Shown: piece by piece, positions 23,035 through 34,128 of the stretch
Layout of the letters: every line of letters begins with the position of its first letter
Position numbering within the stretch: position 1 is the first letter of the stretch
Source of the DNA: Gloeopeniophorella convolvens
Lineage: Eukaryota; Basidiomycota; Agaricomycetes; Russulales
Assembly: GCA_022496205.1 (NCBI GenBank)
Contig: WTXD01000067.1
Location: forward strand, 62,001-126,000
DNA length: 64,000 bases
Reading direction: 5' to 3'
The notes under the pieces: model-generated
The model's database searches: none
What the model was told of the DNA's origin: nothing
What the model saw: the letters and a program-made list of their open reading frames with translations, nothing else
Program-made: the position numbers and the translations under genes

Positions 23035-24300
23035 CGGTGTACGGCGTTCTCAAAGGCGTCGACGGCACCCATAAAGCCAAGCGTCCAGCCTGCCGCCCTC
23101 TGGCCCACAATGGCCCCTCTCACGCGTTCCTGGGGCAGCGTCACACCCATAGTGCCGACCGCCTGCTCGCGCCTTACTCCTTCGGCTCCCCGGCATCCTT
23201 TGCCTGCTCGCGCCGTCGCAGGGCATCTGAGCCTGGCTCAGCGCAGCGCGGCGTTCTTGGTGCGCGGCTGGTCAACGAGCGCACGGCACTCCTCCCACCG
23301 GCGGTTCGCCTTGTCTGCGCTCGCGAGCATGGCGTCGGGCAGCTGCGGGAGCGGCTCGGACGCCTTGACGTGCCTGTGGGACGAAGAAGGGTGAGTGGGT
23401 GTGAGTGCGCGGCGGCGGGGGGCGGCACGCACTGGTCGTGGCGCTAGCGGAAGGCGCGCTGGGCCTTGCGGTTCTGCCCGGCGCGCTCACAGCGGAAAGC
23501 AGTGAGGGAGGCGGCGACTTCGCAAGCGACAGGCGGGTACGTTCGATTTGAGCACGAAAGCGAAGAACCTAAAGAGAAAAACAATTGCTGCTGCGGAGTA
23601 CGGCAGCATTGAAGCCATCGGGAGGCGGGGGTGGCGACACCCCTCCGCGCGGGCAGACTCGCTGGAGAGACGTTGGGGCCGTGGGCGGGGCGGGCCTTGG
23701 ACTGACCGTTGAAAACGAAAACAGGGTGCCATCACGTGCAGCGACAACCCTCATTATCGCATATCGCGAATAACAACCAGTAAGTGAATGGCGTGGCCAA
23801 AGACAAGGACGCCGGGACGCGGTGGAAGTGGTGTAAGTGTTCCAACGGCAGAAGGCTACAGGTTGAATGTTGAAAGGCTGGTCATGCGCCATGCCCTGTC
23901 TGCAGCGCGATGAAGGGCTGGAGAGCGGCGGAAGCGGTCCGGCGTGAGAACAAAAGAAAGTATGCGCGGTAAGTGAGTGACGTTGCCACAGCGACGCAGG
24001 GCTGCGGGGGAAGAGGGGCAGAGGGGTTGGAAGAAGACCACAGGTTGAAAATGAGGTCATGTCGCACGGTTTGTCTGCAGTGGAAGCAGAAGCAGTAGGG
24101 AGGAGAGCGCGTAGGGACTCAAGAGCATCGGAAGCGGTATGGCGTAAGAACGCCAGAACGCATACGATTGGACAACTATAAGCGCCCGTGACAATTGTGG
24201 CCACAAGCGGCAGGAGGAGTTCGAAGCGCCGGCGGACACCGGTCACCGGCACCAAGTTTCACGCGGTAGGCGTTCCGCGGGCTGCCACGTGGCGCTTACG
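23035..24300. other. Unassigned GC-rich sequence with repeat fragments
   Basis: Minus frames at 23035-23430 (for example GAIVGQRAAGW and LPDAMLASADKANRRWEECR) look protein-like but are short and unplaced, and may be a gene remnant. From 23925 and 24120 two short repeats carry GGAAGCGGT followed by CCGGCGTGAGAAC or ATGGCGTAAGAAC. Related copies are at 47310 and 58265. The one at 24120-24200 is the empty-site relative of the element at 58343-58709. Confidence 0.35.
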
Positions 24301-26032
24301 GAACAATGGGGCCCTGTTCCGCAGCTGCTGTAGCGCGTAACGCGTGAGGTCTCACGCCGCGTGGGGCCAGAGGAGCGAGACTGGGGGATGGATATTGGGA
24401 CAGCAAAGGTCATGGAAAGGGAGGATTAAACGGTTATACGTGCTACATGGGGTTCTGTACGCCAAGGTGCACGCAAACGGGTTCAAAAAAAAAAAAAAAC
24501 GCGTGACGTGTAACGGGCGGCGCCCTGCCGCTGCATAAATACTGCCCCGCCCCCGTCCGTGTCCCGCAACCCTCCGCCGCAACGCGAGCAACGCCTGAGC
24601 TCAGGGTTTTGGCAGCAATCTGCCGCAGGCAAATGGACGCGGCAGTCCCCGTTCCTTTGCCCCCCCCCCGTGCCCAGCAACGCGCCCTGCTCGATGCCCT
24701 CGGCAGGTGCTCAAGGCGTTGTGTTCTACCGCGCCCTCCACCCGAGGGCCGACATACCGGTTGGCCCAAGGTTGCTGCTGGCTTTGCTGGGAGGGCGGTC
24801 GCCCTGAAGTGGAAGGGTGCTATGTGCGTACCCCCCGCCGCCGACGTCTGCCTGCACCCCAAGTGACGCCCCGCCCTCCTCAGTCAAGCTCGCGCAAGGG
24901 GCTGTCCCGAATGGCCCGTCCTCCCTGCCTTGCACGGGCTCCCCTCGCTGCCTCGATGTGTCCGCTCAGGTGTCCCGCGTTCGCATAAGCGGCACCGAGT
25001 CGGACCCGGGCGGGTTCTCCCGCGCCCTCAACCTTCCTCCGCCTCTCCCACACGCACCCCGCGCGGCGGTCCTTTTGTGCAAAGCAAGTGCACCGCGGGC
25101 CCTGCCAACCCCGTCATGCTTCAGCCTAGCACAGGCGCTCCAGTGACGTGCATCCGCCACTGCCTCGTTCTACCCTGGTTCCTCCCGCTTTCCCTCGTCG
25201 CTACAGGCCGCAACGCCCTTCTTTGGCTGAAACAGGTGCGTGTTGCCGCACCTCAACTCTATGGTGCGCTGATTTCGCTCCCATCAGGCCCTCGCCCTGC
25301 CCGCCCCACGCACGTCCCGACCTCCCCCTTTCCGTTCCCTGGCCATCGGGTGTCGCCGCTTCTCCCCGCCCGTTGCAACCCGAGGGCGTCTGGCGGGCTG
25401 GGGTGTGAGATGCAGCGACGCACGCCCTACCGCACATGCCGCGTGGCACGCAAGCCAATCGCCCTCCAATCTCGCGTGGGCGCGGCCGCGGCCCGTGGTT
25501 CGAAGCGCGGAGTGCGGCACAGCCTCGACGGCGGCGCCTGTGCAGGCAGTCGCCACCGATGTCCAGCGCCGTTACACCACCCGCGCAATTGCGGCGTCGA
25601 GACAAGCGCGCGCTCAGCCTTGCCCGCTCCGTTCATTCCCCTACTGCCCTCCGTCTCCTTTATGGCCCCATACCGCGCCGCTTCCCTGCCTCTGGCGGCC
25701 CAAGGGCCCCAAGGCGGCAAGGCGCGCCCTGCGACGCGCACTGCGTGGCACGCACAACGGCGCTGCAAAGGCAGCGAGGTCTACCAAAGCCGCCACTGTC
25801 ACCTCCCTCGCCCCTGGTGCGCGTGAGTGCGCTTGACCCTGCGCGCCTCGTCCACGCCTCCCTTACCCCCGTGCCCGCCGTTCGTCGCCTTCACAACTTG
25901 AAGCGTTCCCCGCGCGCATGCCTCATGCTGCTTACGCCAGCTCTGTGCCCGTCCTATGCGCTGCCTGCTTGGTCAACGGGTGGAGCGCGGCGCGTCGTGC
26001 AGAGTTGCTTCCACCCCCCCGCCCCGCGAGCC
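24301..26032. other. GC-rich, C-skewed block left of the KDZ element
   Basis: Strongly C-rich on the plus strand, with a poly-A run of about 14 near 24485. The long frames on both strands are a composition effect (Pro/Arg/Ala), and I see no motif or start context worth calling. It ends abruptly at the terminal repeat of the KDZ element. A compositionally similar block resumes beyond 39329, so the two were probably adjacent before insertion. Confidence 0.4.
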
Positions 26033-26100
26033 CTGGTGATTATCTTTATAAAGTGAAACATGGTAATATTCATATTATGCTCGTCTTTCCTACCATGAAT
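26033..26100 (+). repeat. Left terminal inverted repeat of KDZ element
   Basis: Begins CTGGTGATTATCTTTATAAA and ends TACCATGAAT. Its reverse complement is found at 39261-39328 with about six mismatches, three of them together at the GAT/AGC positions 26038-26040. Confidence 0.9.
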
Positions 26101-26149
26101 GTAAAATATTATAGTAATGCCTATAGTATCAGCATTATAGTAAAATCAT

Positions 26150-27700
26150 TGTAAACTACATACTACACTATTAATATAATAGTAACTACTATCAACATTA
26201 TACTATACTATATACTATATTACTGTATAGGCTATATTATATACACTATCTAATACTATAGTAAGAGATGGATGCTATACTATCATTACTATTATTTATA
26301 CTATAGTATTTACTATATAGTACTATCTACTAGGTACTACAATAATATAAGGCTAGACTATTAGCATCATTGTAATTATGATAGTATACTATACACTACA
26401 CTATTAGCACCATTGTAATTATGATAGTATACTACACACTATACTATAGTGCCATTGTAACCACTATAGTATAGTATACACTATACTATTAGCACTATTG
26501 TAATTACTATAGTATATCATACACTATACTATAGCACTATTGTAATTACTATAGTATATCATACACTATACTATTGGCACCATTGTAATTACTATAGTTT
26601 ATCATACACTATACTGTTAGCACTATTGTAATTACTATAGCATACTATACACTATACTATAGCACTATTGTAATTACTATAGTATATCATACACTATACT
26701 ATAGCACTATTGTAATTACTATAGTTTATCATACACTATACTGTTAGCACTATTGTAATTACTATAGCATACTATACACTATACTATAGCACTATTGTAA
26801 TTACTATAGTATATCATACACTATACTATTAGCACTATTGTAATTACTATAGTATATCATACACTATACTATAGCACTATTGTAATTACTATAGTATATC
26901 ATACACTATACTATTGGCACCATTGTAATCACCATAGTATATTATACACTATACTATTGGCACCATTGTAATTACTATAGTTTATCATACACTATACTGT
27001 TAGCACTATTGTAATTACTATAGCATACTATACACTATACTATAGCACTATTGTAATTACTATAGTATATCATACACTATACTATTAGCACTATTGTAAT
27101 TACTATAGTATATCATACACTATACTATTAGCACTATTGTAATTACTATAGTATATCATATACCATACTATTAGCACCATTATAATTACTATAGTATATC
27201 ATATACCATACTATTAGCACCATTATAATTACTATAGTATATCATATACCATACTATTAGCACCATTATAATTACTATAGTATACTATACACTATATTAT
27301 GATACAGTAGGTACTGTATTACCAGCATACTGTAAATACTATAGTATAGTATAGTATTGCTACTACTATAGTATACCATACTATCAATACTATAGTATAA
27401 TAGGTACTATATTATCAGTATCATTGTAAACACTATAGTGTTTACTATAGTATATAATAATAATACACTATAGTACTACTCAACACTATAATGTTTATTA
27501 TAGTATAGTTTAGTACTACTAAACACTATAGTGTTTACTATAGTATATAGTATAGTACATTATACACTATACTATCAATATACTATAGTAAACCTAGCAC
27601 TATATATTATGCCTATATCATTAGTACTATACAATTGGCATCATTATAAACACTATACTATACTATATAGTACTACCACTATATTATTGGTGCCTTAACA
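26150..27700. repeat. Left subterminal AT-rich satellite array (43-bp unit)
   Basis: The regular part (about 26360-27300) has some 20 units of 41-43 bp with the words CACTATACTATTAGCAC, ATTGTAATTACTATAG and TATATCATA. The ends are more degenerate but keep the palindromic core TATACTATAGTATA or close variants. It holds no gene. Units are the inverted relatives of those at 37500-39080. Confidence 0.85.
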
Positions 27701-28350
27701 CTATGCTAGCCTGCTAGTTACTACACTTTTAGTACTATTATACTTACTATAGTATACTATATATAGTATCAACAGTACTATAGGTTACTATAGCTAATGT
27801 AGTACTATACTATCAGCACTATTCAATGCATACTATGCGGTCACCCCTCAGCGCCTTCTCAAGCTCTGATCAATGTTAGCCTTCTATATATCTATTTATC
27901 AATAATAGCTCATATTATTTATAGATGTCTAACTACTTGCCTTCCTCTGCCTCTAGATATATATCTACCAAGTATAATGATAGAAATGAAGAGGATAAGG
28001 ATAGAAGGTATTTTCACTATATCTATTTGTAAATTCTATTTCTATATACTAATAGATACTATAGTCAAATATATAGAAACTATCAAACAGGGTATATTGA
28101 CACTCAAAGGTTTAATAAAGATCTATTTAATCTAATATATACACTAACATGATTTTTTTCAGATACCCCAATCATCAATATCTCTACAATGGATACTATG
28201 ATACATATGGGCTTTTGTATTATTCTCAGAAGGATGGGTACTATAGAAAGTCTTAGAGAGAAAATCTTGTTTTTTTTTGTAGCATCACCCATTGTACTAT
28301 CTTAGACATCATTGCTAGTATGTTATATATATTACTAGTTAAGAGCTACA
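27701..28350. other. AT-rich 3' flank of the transposase gene
   Basis: Non-repetitive AT-rich sequence. It probably contains the transposase 3' UTR and terminator. A 62-aa minus frame at 28104-28292 is hydrophobic by composition and is not called. Confidence 0.35.
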
Positions 28351-31300
28351 CTAGTCTTCAATCTCATCATCATTATCATCAGCATCATCTCTCCTGTCAT
28401 CAGCATCAGAGTCCAGGTCCTCATTATCTGAGCTGGAGTCAGAGCTATCATTGTCAGTGACAGAGGGCTTCTTCCTGCTTGGTGGTACAGCTAAGAGTGG
28501 GTATGTTTCAACTGCCCACAGATCTGCAATCTTCAGTTTTGCAAATGTCGCCCGCCAGAGATTGACAAAGGATGCCGCAAGGTGATGGGATACCATTGCC
28601 TGACGTCGAGCATATGCATCGAGGCCCGACACAATGTCCGGACGCACCTTTGGCCGACTACCCACCTTGCCAAGCCACCAGGAGGACCGCCACTCAAGAT
28701 AAGTAACTGCACGCTGCATCTCTGCGGTAGTCAGGTCGACCTCTTCGGCCCACCTATCGTGCCGTGCGCGTTGCTTGAGCCAATCGATTCGCATACCTAG
28801 ATACCGGAAAGTTATTGCGAGCCGCGGCAGAATGTCCGAACACGTACTCTCATTAACCTCGCCGTCGGCGACGTCCTTCTTGCCATCGTTGTCTTGATCA
28901 GCTACAGATGGGGGTCGCACGAGCCAAATCCAGCTCATTGCGTGACGTCCTTCGCTGTTCTTGCTTGATTGATCCTTGCGTCGCTCAGCCGGGGTGCACT
29001 TCTCAGTGTCAGGGTCGTTCGCACGGGGAGAAACGATATCTGATTTCCGAAGCTTCTTGAGGTGCTCGGTCCACGATCCATCAGGGTCTAGGACGCAGAG
29101 CGCCTCGTATGCAGCTCGGTACCTCGCGATGTGGCCCTGCTGCTTGGCTTCGAGGTTTCCGATAATCCGCCGTGCCGCCGTGTTTTGGGTTTGGCCCGGT
29201 CCGTTGATTTGGATCTGCTTGTAACGGACTAGGCCCATCTTGACGCGGAGGGAGCGGCGGAGGTTGTTGAGCGCGTCGTGGGCTTGACCGATACGCATGC
29301 GAGCTTCCTTCTCGACGAGGTCAAAGCCACATGCTTTGCGAAGGTGTTCCGGAAGAGAGGATGGGAGGTGAAGAGGAATGAGCTCGGGGCGTGATGTGTC
29401 GATGTCTGCAGACGCGTCGTCTGCGGCTTCGAAGACCTGGGGGATGAACGGCATATAGAGGCGTTGTATGGTGCGCCATGCGTTGATTCGCAGCAGGAGC
29501 GAGTTCCGTGTCTTGTGGAGAACGATCTTTTCTTTCTCCGTGGTGCAGGATGCGACGCCCGAGGAAATGATACGTCTGACCGACGTGAATTGAGTGTAAG
29601 AAAGGGCAGAAACTGATAGTACACGCACCCTTCGTCCTCCAGATCGAACCCCACGTCCAGAAGCATACTCACCGTTGTTTGATGAAGTGAGAAGATGCCT
29701 CGCGACGCTTCCTCGGCTTCTTGCTTGGCCAATCCAAGGCGCACGTCGTCCAGGGAGGTTTCTAGCACATCGCCGCGTGAGAAAGGAATGCGCGAAGAAC
29801 ACGTGTTGACACGCACCGACGAAAGTCTCTTTGTACGGATTGGGATACAAGCTGTCGTTTTCCCAGGCCTCTACGTCCCTTCTCCACTCCTCCGTGACTT
29901 CGGGCTCGAACACCTGAGTGAGCTGGTCGAGTATCTTCACGTTTTTGTCACGGAAAAGTATAGCTTCCAGTAGATTTTTGTGTAGGGAGACACCTGAGGA
30001 TACACCGTTAGCTTTCTGCACCAGTTGACCACAAACCCGCACCTATCCGTGTGGTTTTGCGGAAGTTGATCGCGCCCATAATATCATCGAGGACTTCATG
30101 CCGCGCGTGGGGTGCCATTTCCCGCGTGCTCAGGGCGGACGAGTTAAGGTCCGCCCAACCCGTCTCCACCGTTTCTCCGTGAGTGCGGCCCACATGTCGT
30201 GTATAGTTAAATGAATACGTGGACTGGCATTGGGGCCCGTGCGCGTGGAGATGGAACTTGGGCACCGCCCATTTGATCTGGAGGTTTTGAACGTTGAGGC
30301 GGAGAGCCTCTGGGTAACGGGCGAGGCGGTTGAAGAAGTTCTTGGAATAGGAGCACGCGATGTCGTAGGAGACGACCGCATACTCGATGTCGCGACCCGC
30401 GATGCCCAGAACGGACATCACCATATAATCCATCGGCGCAAACCTGGATAGACGTGAGTAAGGTAGATGCAAGGGGAGATTCGTACTTACGCTTCACCGC
30501 GGCGCAGATCTCCGGCGGAGTGCTTGTGGTAAAACGCGTGTCGAGCGCATACAACTGCGCCGACGCCGTTTACCGCGAATCGCTTCCTTGTGGGTGTGTT
30601 GGCGTGATCGACGGCAGAGAAGCTAGAGTCGCAATGTTTCATCTGTGTATTCGGTCAGCGGCGTGTTGAAGGCTTAAGGCTTGTGAGCGAACCTCAGGTT
30701 CGTCGACGTATTGCATCACATGAGCGTCGTACTCTACGTTATTGACGAAGTATGACCATCCGGGTGCCAGAGCGACATCCCGGAGACCACGGTTCTTCAG
30801 CTTCAACTTGAAGTTCGCATCGACCGCGATCATGACAGAGAATTTCCATCTGCAATGAGCGAGCAATCAGACACATTCCCCGAAACATCCAGGCAAATGA
30901 CACATACCTCTCTTCCTCTGGAATGTCGTTGATATTCTTGGGCATGTTGCGTCCTGGCTGAGGGCACATAGGGCAATCAACACAGCACTCACCCTGCTCC
31001 GTGCCTCCGACGCCTGTTGGATCATGCGCTCGCCCTGACCGTTTGGCCAGTCTGGTGTTACGGTATTCCCTGATTACACGTGAACACTCCTTATATCTCC
31101 ACTGTAATCGAAGATGTCAGGCCGCGCGCAGAGCGTCAGAATTTAGCTCCGTACCTTAGCTTTCTTGGTCCCCGTTGGATCCACAAGAACCTCCAGAGAT
31201 CGGTAATAATCATACAGATTCACTTTACTGATGACGTTCAGGGCTTGAAAATGTTTGAGCAACCGGAACGTGATCACGGTGCGTGGGCGCTCTGTCGTAG

Positions 31301-32239
31301 CAGGCCACCACGCGTGACGCAAGAGCTGAACAAAGGGGCGCGAAGCTCCAATCCGGCCGCAACCGCAATAATCGACGCTGATGTCTTGAATCCCATTGAG
31401 GTCGACGACGGTGAGGGGCCCAGGTTTCGGTTCGGGGATGGGACAGGGAAGGCCATCGTGCCCTAGCTGAATACGCAGTCCGATCTCACGCAGAGTGATT
31501 GACTGCCAATGTCCGTCCTCCCATTTCTACGGGATGGATTAACTGGAGCGTCGTGTCGAAAGTCATGCGGGACATACCTGAAGCAGGTGCAGCGGGTTGT
31601 GAGCGTGGCAGGTCACCATGCAGTCGTCGCAGAGGAACCATAATCCCGAGCACTCCGTGCATTTGAGCGAACCTGGTTTGTTCTTGCAGTGACGGCACTC
31701 AGGGATATGTTGATGCTCACCAAGACCTTCGTGCCTGCAGAACTCGTCGAGATAGGAATCACGAAATGGAATGAATGCGTCCAGCGGGTGGGTCTAAACA
31801 GAATCAGAAGAGCCCGAAGCACGAAGGCGAAGGTGCTTTAACATGTTACCTTCGTTTGTGCCCCGCGCTGGCCCTTGGGATGAGGGGTGCTTGGGTTTGC
31901 GGGTACGTCGGCCGCTACTTCCAAAAACTCGGTGTCGAGGCCTAGCTGGTCACCAAACTGATGTAAGAAGTCTCCTTCAGCATCAATGGGCTCGCCGCCG
32001 TGAACTGGGCCGGCTGGCGGAGAGTCAGGGTGAGGAAGGTCGAGAGATTCGGTGGTTTGTTCTATTCGGTGGTTGAGTACGCGTCGATGGTTCACGGCTC
32101 CGGTGATATGGGTGAATGAAACGTTGTAAAGGGACGTCCGAGAAGTATCCTGGGGAGCATTGTTGACGTTGGAGGTATCGGGGCTCGGGGTGCGCGGGTG
32201 CGTGGCTTGAACTCTGCGGCGTTTGCGCGCAGATGGCAT
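28351..32239 (-). CDS. KDZ transposase, CxC2 type
   Basis: Exons read from the 5' end: 32239-31850, 31793-31578, 31526-31155, 31101-30908, 30849-30693, 30642-about 30492, about 30446-30032, then about 29995-28351 with two short introns near 29790 and 29635. Exon 2 holds the CxC2 cysteine cluster (C..C, C..C, C..C, H..NPLH) after CRHCKNKPGS. Exon 3 has IGLRIQLGH and a DYCGC motif. The catalytic triad is D at about 30820 (VDANFKLK), D at about 30364 (VVSYDIACS) and E at about 30175 (THGETVETGWADLN). A conserved CARHAFYH block lies between. The C-terminus is a coiled helical region ending in an acidic Asp/Ser tail. KDZ enzymes cut and paste DNA through an RNase-H fold. Every exon junction can be read in frame, so the gene may be functional. 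Confidence 0.85.
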
Positions 32240-32991
32240 GATGGGATACTATGGGACCGTGTCAGTGACGCCGCGCCGCGCGACACGCTTCGATGGATCC
32301 GGCCCATTGCCACTGATTGGCAGCGATCCGGCTACCGGACTTGCGAGATTTGTAGACAATATGATCATTGCAAGCTTCAAGGCTCTTGGATGTACTGCAG
32401 ACTTGAACAGCGAGTGACAGACTGGTCATCGCACAGCCGTTGAAGTATATGATTTATTCAAGTAGCAGCCCCGATCTTGAGCTCGTGAGCTTCAACTTCC
32501 GGGAACTTAGGCTCGTTCGAATGTTGCTCTCGAACGCGCGCATTCATTCACCCGCTTCTGCTCCCTGGACCGTAGCGTCGCAGTGTAGATGCTATCAATT
32601 CACATAGACTATTGAGGACACAACCTCCTGGATCGATGAATCACCAGGCCATTCTGCCATTGTATCCCTCCTATGCTAACTCAATGCCGCTGGGTTCTTT
32701 GGCACATCTCTAGACTGGCAGCACCTCTCACACATCTCTAGCTCATCAGACACATGTCTGAGATTACTCGCGGTAACTAATCAGGACGCTATCTATGCAA
32801 GATAAAGGCGCGCTTCATCGTAACTACGAAATCCCTTGTGATCAGCCCCTGGGAATCCAACCACAGACTCCCGACCTTCTTTGCTATTGGAAGGGCGGGT
32901 GCGTTAGTACAGTGAGCGGTCTGACATGTCACTTGTAGAACACGTACAGGGTTCCTTCACACAGGTGCGCGTAGTTCGATCTGTTCACGGG

Positions 32992-33651
32992 TCAGCAAGA
33001 ATAAAGGGTAGCCAAAATGGAACGCGCGTACTCGTCGGTGAAGATGCCAGCGTTCGCGCCCACTTTGACTGCCAAGAACTTCCATCCACGACGCGGGCGG
33101 CCGCCACGGGATGCATCAGCTGCAACGGGTGTAGTAACCACCGGGGCGGCGGACGTGGACGGCTGCTGCTGGGCGTGGCGACCCTGGGACGTGGAGCCGA
33201 GCCCAGTTCGGACAGCGCCAGTGCTTGGAGCGTCCGCAGTCGCCGCACGAGGTTGCGGCGGCGACCCATCGTGAATGGCCAAGGTGTCCAGGCCGTCGAT
33301 CAGTTTAATCATCGCCGACGTGTTCCTGCTGTTGTTATATGCGAGCACGGCTTCTTTCCATTGGCCGGGCTCAAACGATTGGAAGGCGAACTTGTAACGC
33401 TTGACGAGAGGTGATAATCGAGCCCTTGAGTATAGTCAGTAGTGTAGCCGCGTTCAGAGTAACAAACACGAGGGACCTACCAATCCCAGTAAATGCCCTG
33501 CCACGGACCCTCATCGAAAACGACGTAATATTTCCTCGCCTGCCCGACAGGCCGGAGAGTGAATGATGCAGCCAACCCTATGGGGTTGTGAGCGGGAGCC
33601 GTATCATTCGATCAGGTTCTCACTAGCTTGTTCGTATAGCGATGGGGCCAT
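32992..33651 (-). CDS. Viroplasmin / RNase H1 N-terminal domain-like protein (185 aa)
   Basis: Exons 33651-33624, 33577-33481 and 33424-32992 join in phase through GTGAGA...CATAG and GTAGGT...CTCAAG introns (558 nt including the TAG-type stop). Residues of about 22-70 read ARKYYVVFDEGPWQGIYWDW, then a basic stretch and FAFQSFEPGQWKEAVLAYNN. This is the pattern of the RNase H1 hybrid-binding (caulimovirus viroplasmin-like) domain, in which an aromatic YYVV..G...GIY..W face binds RNA-DNA hybrid or duplex. The C-terminus (WKFLAVKVGANAGIFTDEY) looks like the first half of a second such domain. No RNase H catalytic domain follows. It lies between transposase and partner gene, 750 bp upstream of the transposase start and in the same direction, so it seems to be part of the element. 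The name rests on motif recognition only. Confidence 0.65.
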
Positions 33652-34128
33652 GTTGTAGTTTGTTGTACTTGATGGTCGGCACAGAAAAGGGTGCGGCCTC
33701 ATGGGTCACCGACGAAAAAGGGTATAGCTGTTAGTCCACGGCCCGGCCAGGGATCGGGAGATGACGGTACCGGTTTGAAGAAAACGCGCGGGCGACGAGG
33801 TAGGGCAGCGGACACGTATTGCAGGGCACGCCCACAGGGTTCGCAATGAACTGGATCGCCAGTGAACAGTATGCGTCCATTTTGTGAACTCGGAACATAG
33901 AAGAAAATCACTGGAGGAATCGAGTAGCTGGGGGCGCGGGCGGGACTCAAAGAGGCGAATAACCTTGATAATATACTTGCCCTGGAACCCTGAAACGGTC
34001 GCGCGGGCTCAATTCCAGAGTTGTGATGTTACTTTAAATAGCACTCACTTTGAAGGTGAACTCCCGTCTCTGGTAGTTTTCACTTTAGACGGCTCTCATC
34101 TTGACGGACACACCTCCTCGCTTCTCTT
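33652..34128. promoter_or_regulatory. Divergent intergenic region
   Basis: It separates the minus-strand viroplasmin-like gene from the plus-strand partner gene (about 480 bp) and should contain both promoters. A minus frame at 33699-33950 is present, but it does not splice sensibly to either gene. TTTAAATAGCACTCAC near 34033 is a TATA-like candidate for the partner gene. Confidence 0.4.

Noticed and set aside
24930..26056. Overlapping 200-300-aa frames on both strands
   Set aside because: Strong C-skew leaves several frames open at once. There are no conserved motifs or plausible splice structure.
26150..27700. CRISPR-like regularly spaced repeats
   Set aside because: Units are contiguous AT-rich tandem repeats without unique spacers, in a eukaryotic transposon.
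33699..33950. 83-aa minus frame upstream of the viroplasmin-like gene as an extra exon
   Set aside because: No splice junction joins it in phase to the 33651 start, and that start already gives a complete frame.
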